DNA from: Diphasiastrum complanatum
Lineage: Eukaryota > Streptophyta > Lycopodiopsida > Lycopodiales > Lycopodiaceae
Direction: 5' to 3'
DNA: 64,000 nt
Assembly: GCA_029204225.1 (NCBI GenBank)
Contig: MU832637.1
Coordinates: 1 to 64,000 of the forward strand
The notes under the pieces are model-generated. The model was not told where the DNA came from, did not search any database, and saw only the letters and a list, made by a program, of their open reading frames with translations. Position numbers and translations under genes: made by a program. Shown here piece by piece: positions 57,801-64,000 of this stretch; the stretch's first letter is position 1, and the number at the start of each line of letters is the position of its first letter.

Positions 57801-58676
57801 CTCCCTCTTCAACTAGTTTAAGCATAGACTTTGAAAACACTCCAAGTGAAGTCTTATGCTTCATGAACAAGTCCTTTCCCAATGCTTTGGTGAAGATATC
57901 AACTACACATTCCCTTGAGGACACATGTTGATATCCACCTCCTTTGCCATGACTTGCTCCCTTACAAAGTGATATGCCACCTCAATATGCTTGCTCCTAG
58001 CATGAAAGATAGGATTGGTTGCCAACATTTGGGCTGATAGATTGTCACAAAAGATGAATGGCCTCTTTGAAAAATCCAGCAAGTGAATATTCTTGATCAT
58101 CCTCTTGATCCATACAATCTCCTTTGTGCAATGTGTAAGAGCTTTGTACTCGGCCTCACTAGATGACAATGAGATAGTGGCTCATTTCTTCGACGTCCAT
58201 GATATAGCTCCATCACCTATGAAAATACAATGAGCACTAATGGATTTCCTATCCATTGTATCTCCAACATAGTCCAAATCTGAAAATCCAAACAAGTTAG
58301 GTGATGATCCCTCATACAATATGCCAAAATTTCGAGTTCCAATGGAGTACCTCAAAGCTCGTTTCTCTAGCTTCCAATGCTCCTCACTAGGATCTTGCAT
58401 GAATTGGATCAATCTTACAACACAATAGTTTAGATCTGGTCTTGTAATGGTTAGATAGATGAGTGAACCAACTAGCTTCCTATAGAGAGTAATGTCCTCG
58501 AAGGATCTTTCATTACCTCTTATAGTTAGCTTTACATTTGACTCCATAGTTGTATCACAAGATTTTGTATCTAACATATGAATCTTTCTAGAATAGAATT
58601 AGCATACTTCTCTTGACAAATGAAAGTAGATCTAATCACTTCTATTCCTAAAATGTATTGCAAATTACCAAGATCA
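57801..58676 (-). pseudogene. Copia C2 RT end and RNase H remnant
   Basis: Reading down: DLGNLQYILGIEVIRSTF (58620-58676), LMLDTKSCDTTMESNVK, YRKLVGSLIYLTITRPDL, FSDLDYVGDTMDRKS (frame 58182-58577), MSSSEAEYKALTHCTKE, FIFCDNLSAQMLATNP and HIEVAYHFVREQV (frame 57903-58169), then DIFTKALGKDLFMKH in a third frame. RNase H catalytic residues D, E and D are in place, but frameshifts and a stop after NVN-type residues break it. Confidence 0.8.
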
Positions 58677-59192
58677 TGTCGAAAAGAGGTGTGTGAAAGA
58701 TAGGTCGAACTCGAATGAAAAATATTCGAATGATAAGAAAGAAAACTTTTCGTGTGGAACGGAATAAACTATTTTCCTCTTTCTCTATGCATGACTACGA
58801 CTATCAATTTCGAACAAAACAATAGTGATAGAAATCACGTTTGATCTTATAGTAACTAACTTTGAAATCATTAGTACTACAGTGAGTACGTAGCCAAACA
58901 ATAATGCATTAAATTATCAGACAAATAATTAGTCGCGAAGAACTACAGAAAGGCATACATTTTGAGATGAAGCTGAACGCAATAAAAGATAGTATTGATT
59001 CAGTATGAAAACCGAAACAAAAGTAAATGAGTACAATAAGTTGTGGATCGAAGCCGCGTACTCTACGCTATCTCTGAGCAGCTAAAATGAAAGTCTGAAT
59101 TAAGCGCAATGCTGATAAGCAGTAGTGCAATAACAATTTCTAAAACAACTCTAAGAAGTGAGCTAGAATGCTCATGAGTGTTCAAGCTTGCA

Positions 59193-59272
<80 letters not shown>

Positions 59273-59873
59273 CTAACTATTCAATACTTGCTGATCTTTT
59301 GAATTTCTTTGATAATGAGATGTATGAATATGAACAACTATATATACTAAGCAATTAGGTCGTCAAATGCGCTCGCTAGTTGGCTGGTGTCCGCTAGCAT
59401 TCATCCAGTTCCTTCTCATAGATTGATTGCTAATAAGCGGTGGAAATTGGTCGTAAATAGTCACTCTGCAAAAATGGATCAAAACTGTCACTCTGCAAAA
59501 GTGAACTAAAACTGCCACAGGCGACAGTGTCGCAAAAAGACAACAGTGTCGTCTTTTTGCGAAAAACCCGGCAATGTCCTTAAATTTGATTTAGGATAGC
59601 CCCACACTTTGTCAGAGTCATTTCATTAACATTTGAGAAACTTGGAAAAGGGCAAAAAATGCGACTCCGCATATTTATTCGCAATTTTCGATAGGCGAAA
59701 AATGCGAAAAAGACGACATTGTTGTCAAACTCCGTGTATTTTTGCAGACTGTGTAAAAACACTTGTAATTCTGCAGACTATATAAAAACACGGGAAAATC
59801 CGGAGAACAAGATAAACAATGGATGAGGATTAAAACCGATTAGTCGATTAGTAAGAAGGAGAATAATCCAACA
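58677..59873 (-). repeat. 3' LTR of Copia B
   Basis: Starts TGTTGGATTATTCTCC after AAGGGGGAG and ends CTCTTTTCGACA at the Copia C2 junction, giving TG...CA and about 1.2 kb. It contains a GA/CT microsatellite. No second copy is in the window, so the end is inferred from the junction. Confidence 0.65.
59198..59265 (+). repeat. (GA)n microsatellite inside the Copia B LTR
   Basis: About 34 GA units with one interruption. Confidence 0.92.
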
Positions 59874-59880
59874 CTCCCCC

Positions 59881-60760
59881 TTAATCTGATTCCTTGAATG
59901 CCTTGACCTTCAAACTTAGTTCTACACAGAATCTTCTGTGTGCTTCCAAACTTAATGCTTTGGTAAAAATATATGCTGTCATATGTTGCGTTCTATAGTA
60001 CTGCAATCTGACCTCTTCATTGAGAACTTTGCTTTTGACGAAATGATATTTCAGTTCAATGTGCTTACTGCTATAATGAAATCTAGGATTGGCTGATAAA
60101 ACAATGGCACTTTGATTATCACAAAATAATGTCATCGGAGCATATTGATTCAGACCGATATCTGAGAATAAGTTCCTCAACCAAATTGTTTCCTTTGTAG
60201 CTTGAAAGGCTGCGATATACTCTGATTCAGTGGAAGATAGAGCTATTGAAGATTGCTTGCGACTGTTTCAGGAAATTGGACCATTGTTGAGGAAGAATGT
60301 AAATCCGGAAGTGGATTTACAAATGTCTACATCTCCTGCCCAACTTGCATCTGAGTAACCACCGAATAATTTGAGTTTGTCATTGTTGACTACTCCATAA
60401 CAAATGCAAAAGTCCATAGTAGCTCGAAGATATCTCATGACTCTGATAAGAGCCTTCCAATGTGTTACACCAGGATTAGTCATAAACTGACTGAGAGAGC
60501 TGACTGCAAAAGCTATGTCTGGCCTGGTATAGATCATGGCATACATAAGAGATCCTATAATAGAATGGTAAGGATACTCACGCATCTGATGTTTCTCATA
60601 AATTGTTTGAGAACACTGGTCCTTTGACAATTTGAGACCTGGTTCCATTGGTGAAAGAGCTAAATTGTAATTAATCAGATTATATTTGACTAACATATTG
60701 TAGATGTACCTCTGTTGTGTAATGTAGACCAACTTTTGTTTTCTGTCTCTGTGGATTTGT
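59881..60760 (-). pseudogene. Copia B RT end and RNase H
   Basis: YITQQRYIYNMLVKYNL, YHSIIGSLMYAMIYTRPDIA and GYSDASWAGDVDICKSTSGF lie in frame 60268-60732. After a stop, LFCDNQSAIVLSANPRFH, HIELKYHFVKSKV and IFTKALSLEAHRRFC follow in frame 59881-60180. DASWAGD and CDNQSAI carry the RNase H acidic residues. Single stop codons separate the pieces. Confidence 0.82.
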
Positions 60761-61405
60761 ATACCAAGGCATAAATGAGCTCAGATCGGTCATGTCGAAT
60801 TTGGAAGATAGCATTGTTTTGGCCTCTTTTATCAGATTGGTACTGTTGCTGAAAAACAGTGTATCATCCACGTATAAAGTGATAATGATAAAAGACTGCT
60901 CCACTGCTTTGAAGTAAACATTTGAATTTGAAGAGCTAGGTGTGTAGCCGTGATCAATAAGAAAAATATTGGTCCTTTGAAACCATGCTCGAGCAGATTG
61001 CTTCAAGCCATAAAGTGTCTTATGGAGTTTACACACATGATTGTGTTTACCCTCGATAATATAACCTTCGGGTTGCACCATGTAAATGTCTTCTTCAATA
61101 ACTCCATTGAGATATGTTGTCTATACATCCACTTGATGTATTTCCAAATCTGCTGCCACGACAAATGATAGCAAAAGTCGAATAGAAGAATGCTTGACTA
61201 CTGGACTGAAGGTCTCAGTGTAATCGACATTGTATACCTGAGAAAATCCTTCGGCGACAAGTCGTGCCTTTCTCGTGTTGATGCTTGCATCTGTATTGTA
61301 CTTGACTTTGAAAATCCATTTGCAATCAAGTACGTTTCTGCTAGCAGGTAGTTCAACAATTGTCCATGTCTGGTTCTTGATAAGAGATGAATACTCTTTA
61401 TCCAT
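60680..61405 (-). pseudogene. Copia B reverse transcriptase
   Basis: DKEYSSLIKNQTWTIVELP, CKWIFKVKYNTDASI and KARLVAEGFSQVYNVDY are in frame 61121-61405. Then VQPEGYIIEGKHNHVCKLHK, TLYGLKQSARAWFQRTN and IITLYVDDTLFFSN with the catalytic YVDD (about 60865) are in frame 60680-61081. One stop lies at the frame boundary (IHQVDV, stop). After KFDMTDL a frameshift occurs. Confidence 0.84.
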
Positions 61406-61414
61406 AGCTTCTTT

Positions 61415-62100
61415 TCAGAGATCTGAATCAGGCTGACTGAGTGCCTCTTGGATAGACATCGGTTCCTGAACAAGATAGGCTGCAGACTCGTTGATATATC
61501 TCACAAGTGGTCTGCTAGTACTTGATGATCTTCTGGTTAATAGAGGAAGTTGATCATTTCCATCATACTGTAGTTGCTGATCTGCAACATCATCATCTTC
61601 TGATTCGTCGTTGATTTGTTGTTCATCAAAATTAAAAGAGCTCGGACCTTCAATGAGAATAGTCGATTGAGGAACTGGAAAGTTCAATATGGCAGGAGAA
61701 TCTGACATGTCGGCTACATGGGGACTGCCTTTTCCTTTGAGGTCTTGAAATTGATCTTCGATGAAGATGACATCCCGGCTAGTGAATATCTTCGACTCGA
61801 TCGAATCGAACAACTTGTAGGCTTGATCTGAAATAGTGTAGCTGATGAAAACACATTTGATACTCTGGAAGTCGAGCTTCTTCATGAGATCATGAGGAAT
61901 CTGCGCAAAAGCAGTACATCCAAAAACTCGTAGGTTTGATAAAGAAGGTTTGGTACCTGTCCAAACTTCGAATGGTGTTTTGTCTGAGAGACCTTTAGTA
62001 GGACATATGTTCTGAATATAGAATGCTATACAGCTTCAGCCCATAAGGACTTCGGAAGTGTCGCATGTGATAACATGCACTTTGCCGATTGAGGACCTTG
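61415..62100 (-). pseudogene. Copia B integrase C-terminal part
   Basis: The upper part reads KCMLSHATLPKSLWAEA (about 62040-62090) and PFEVWTGTKPSLSNLRVFGC in broken frames. Frame 61415-61885 gives KKLDFQSIKCVFISYTI, FTSRDVIFIEDQFQDLKGKG and EALSQPDSDL. The catalytic core is not present upstream of 62100. Confidence 0.75.
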
Positions 62101-62692
62101 CAATGAGGATCCTCTCACAGGATTGCATGTGAGAGGAACTGGAGTGTCTTCTCTTTGATTCATACAAAGAGAATGAATAGGTTGTCCACTGCACAACTAG
62201 ATAGGTTCGTATTTGTGCATGCCAACCTACAACTGTTGAAGAAGCTCAAAGAAACAAGAGAGTCGATACAAGTAAAGTTTAAAGTTTAAACCACAAATTG
62301 CTAATTTGAATTTTGTACATACTACAAGATAGTAGATTGTAAATGATATTTAGATTTTGACAAACTCCAAGCTCTTAGAACAAATTGGAAGCTGAATCTT
62401 GAAAGTTGAAACTTGTTAATCACTAGTCGTGAGTATGAATCCTGATGCTTGAAATTCCTATTAAATTCCACAGGTGAATCCTAATGAGATCGACGTGACA
62501 CGTGTTGCAAACTTGCTATCGAGATCACAGGAGGATGATGTTTATGCCTTCCTACACCAGGAAGCCTTATTGATTGTAGGTTTATCTCCATTGTTTGAGA
62601 CCGCACAAAGTGTTAAGTTGAAACTTAAAAGTTTATGGAAATAGTTATGTAAAAGTCTTTGAAGATAATTATCAATGCCAAAAATATGATAC
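62101..62692. other. Non-coding stretch before the SINE
   Basis: AT-rich, no recognised gene or element. Confidence 0.5.
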
Positions 62693-62712
62693 CATCATGG
62701 AGGTATGTTACC
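62693..62712 (+). repeat. 5' target-site duplication of the SINE
   Basis: Identical over 20 bases to 62796-62815. Confidence 0.88.
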
Positions 62713-62795
62713 CAACAGGGTTGGCTCAGCTGGTTAGCTTGGCATCCAAAGTTTCTTTGGTCCCAGGTTCGAGCCTCCTCTTGGAAACCAAGAAG
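62713..62795 (+). mobile_element. Short tRNA-like SINE with 20-bp target duplication
   Basis: An 83-bp insert with an RNA polymerase III box A (TGGCTCAGCTGG, 62722-62733, fitting TRGYNNARNNGG) and box B (GGTTCGAGCC, 62766-62775). It is flanked by perfect 20-bp direct repeats CATCATGGAGGTATGTTACC at 62693-62712 and 62796-62815. This is what a tRNA-derived SINE moved by target-primed reverse transcription leaves. The insert is short and lacks a poly(A) end; it ends GGAAACCAAGAAG. A plain tRNA gene is unlikely since no acceptor stem or anticodon arm forms by eye. Confidence 0.78.
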
Positions 62796-62815
62796 CATCA
62801 TGGAGGTATGTTACC
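62796..62815 (+). repeat. 3' target-site duplication of the SINE
   Basis: Identical over 20 bases to 62693-62712. Confidence 0.88.
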
Positions 62816-64000
62816 GTTGAATATATTTGATACATGCTAGCTTTTGTAAGACCAAGTGAAAAATGTCGATCCACGTAAAATTAGGTCCTAGCCTGCCTAA
62901 TGTGGCTAGTTGAAAGTTTTACGGCCTTAGAATTGGCCTGAAAGTAAAAATGTTGGCAATGTCGAGCACAATTTTAATGTACTACTCAATGTCGTGAGTC
63001 ACTAATCTGATTATTTAGTATTCATTGTTCAGACATAGATGATTGTAAATTTGTATGTACATAGTACTTACTTGTCACGACTCAATGCTCACTTCAATAT
63101 ATGATAGTATGAAATTTGAATCATAATTATTGTCTATAGTTAATCATTTGAATTTTGAATTATATTGTTTATATTTGTTATTTTGATTCTTGAATCTTGA
63201 AAAAATTAGACTTTGTTTTATTGTTGATTCTTGAATGTTCAAACTTCAAAGTTCAAACCCAATGTATCATGTCAAGAGCGGCGAGCCTAACGAGTCACGA
63301 AGTCACTTGTCAATGGTCACTTCATCATTCATGGATAGTTTGAAATTGTATTCATTGCTCTATGCTTTTATTTTTGTTCGAACTACTAGAAACAACTCCA
63401 AATTTTTTGTATAAACTATCAGACTGAATTTTGAAAAGCTGAAACTCAAGGCATTGGGCAATGATGCATCGGGCAATGATGCATCTGCCCAGTGCCAAGC
63501 AAGATCGACCAAGGAAAACAAATGAATACAGTCTAGATGCTAATTGTGGCATTCTCATGACTCGTGACCATTAAGGTCCCATTCAAGTGTCCACCAAGTA
63601 AATGCCTTGCATGATTTAAATTTGAATGAATCATTGATTACAATTTTATTAGACTCAGCTTATGCATCACTTTAGGCCTATCTCAATAATGTGAGTCATG
63701 ATTAATCCTCAAGAGTAAGAATAAATCAAATTTGAATAAAAATCCAAAAACCCTAAAACCGGTTCGATGGTTTGCACTTGGCTGCTCTGGTTCGAACACG
63801 GTTCGTACCATTGAATCGGCCGGTTCAAACCGGGTGTCTAAACCTCTTGCCATGTGAAAATCAACAAACAAAACAATGGTGTCACCGCTCATTGTCTTCC
63901 AAACCCAATCTACAAGTCTATGCATGGCTTCAACTTATATATTACACAAACACAATTTCCATAAATCTCATAGCTAAATTCACTTGTCAACATGCAAAGA
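62816..64000. other. Non-coding end of the window
   Basis: AT-rich sequence with short frames only. A GGGCAATGATGCATC(T/G) phrase is repeated in tandem near 63457-63487. No gene recognised. Confidence 0.5.

Larger units (their letters stand above)
57525..58676 (-). mobile_element. Copia C2: 3' part of a Copia element of the 2097-9892 family
   Basis: The minus strand gives late RT, RNase H and an LTR with TGTGAAAG...TTCACA ends. The LTR and the C-terminal residues match the element at 9000-9892 closely. The upstream part is absent: at 58676 the sequence switches to the LTR of Copia B. Confidence 0.78.
58677..62100 (-). mobile_element. Copia B (Ty1/copia), lacking its 5' half
   Basis: Minus-strand order: integrase end, RT with YVDD, RNase H, polypurine tract and a long LTR. 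The integrase core, protease, gag and 5' LTR are absent beyond about 62100. Its LTR ends precisely against the RT of Copia C2, so it entered that older element. The damaged relative at 16700-18830 shares the same blocks. Confidence 0.8.

Noticed and set aside
62713-62795. A functional tRNA gene
   Set aside because: Has box A and box B, but the arms do not fold into a cloverleaf by eye, and perfect 20-bp target duplications point to a SINE.
1-64000. CRISPR array, operon structure or prokaryotic system
   Set aside because: No regularly spaced repeat-spacer pattern; introns, LTR retrotransposons and LINEs show plant nuclear DNA.

Overview
This window is nuclear DNA from a land plant. It holds one recognisable host gene in a dense mosaic of retrotransposon copies. 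A homosporous fern, or another plant with a large repeat-rich genome, is my inference. It rests on multi-kilobase introns packed with Copia elements and a LINE family that has a coiled-coil ORF1, a GDFNAK-type endonuclease and a zinc-knuckle tail. No organellar, bacterial or CRISPR features were seen.

The host gene is on the minus strand from 54497 to 20496. It is an ATAD5/Elg1-like large subunit of the alternative clamp loader that removes PCNA from DNA. I could chain 15 exons whose splice phases all agree and give one 1737-codon frame. Walker A (GPVGSGKS) is split by an intron, and Walker B reads LILFEDVD. Small introns surround the ATPase exons. Intron 2 (9.8 kb) and intron 6 (13.8 kb) are filled with transposable elements.

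Region by region. 1-2096: non-autonomous LTR element (gypsy-type primer site), cut by the window edge and lodged in the 5' LTR of a decayed Copia element (2097-9892). That Copia itself contains a short non-coding LTR element (about 6140-8280). 9893-10140: a further Copia scrap. 10150-14200: non-coding with dispersed and inverted repeats. 14200-16500: minus-strand Ty3/gypsy LTR with internal tandem repeats, plus an integrase remnant. About 16700-18830: internally deleted Copia. 18830-20496: gene 3' flank. 20496-54497: the ATAD5-like gene. Intron 6 holds LINE A (27843-31404), LINE B (from about 31500 to 34063, interrupted by Copia D, with a LINE tail at 39313-40490), and a further Copia remnant with an LTR (37116-39310). 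Intron 2 holds a hairpin/direct-repeat structure (44025-44218), Copia E, minus-strand LINE F, and plus-strand LINE fragments G1 and G2. 54500-57500: promoter side and non-coding sequence. 57525-62100: two minus-strand Copia elements, one abutting an LTR of the other. 62713-62795: a tRNA-like SINE with a perfect 20-bp target duplication. 62816-64000: nothing recognised.

The mobile elements do not form a pathway with the host gene, and nearly all carry stops, frameshifts or deletions. The points most worth a second look are the complete exon chain, the second open frame over the last ATAD5 exon, the SINE, the nested non-coding LTR element, the LINE family with pyrimidine-repeat 3' tails, and the hairpin repeat at 44.1 kb.
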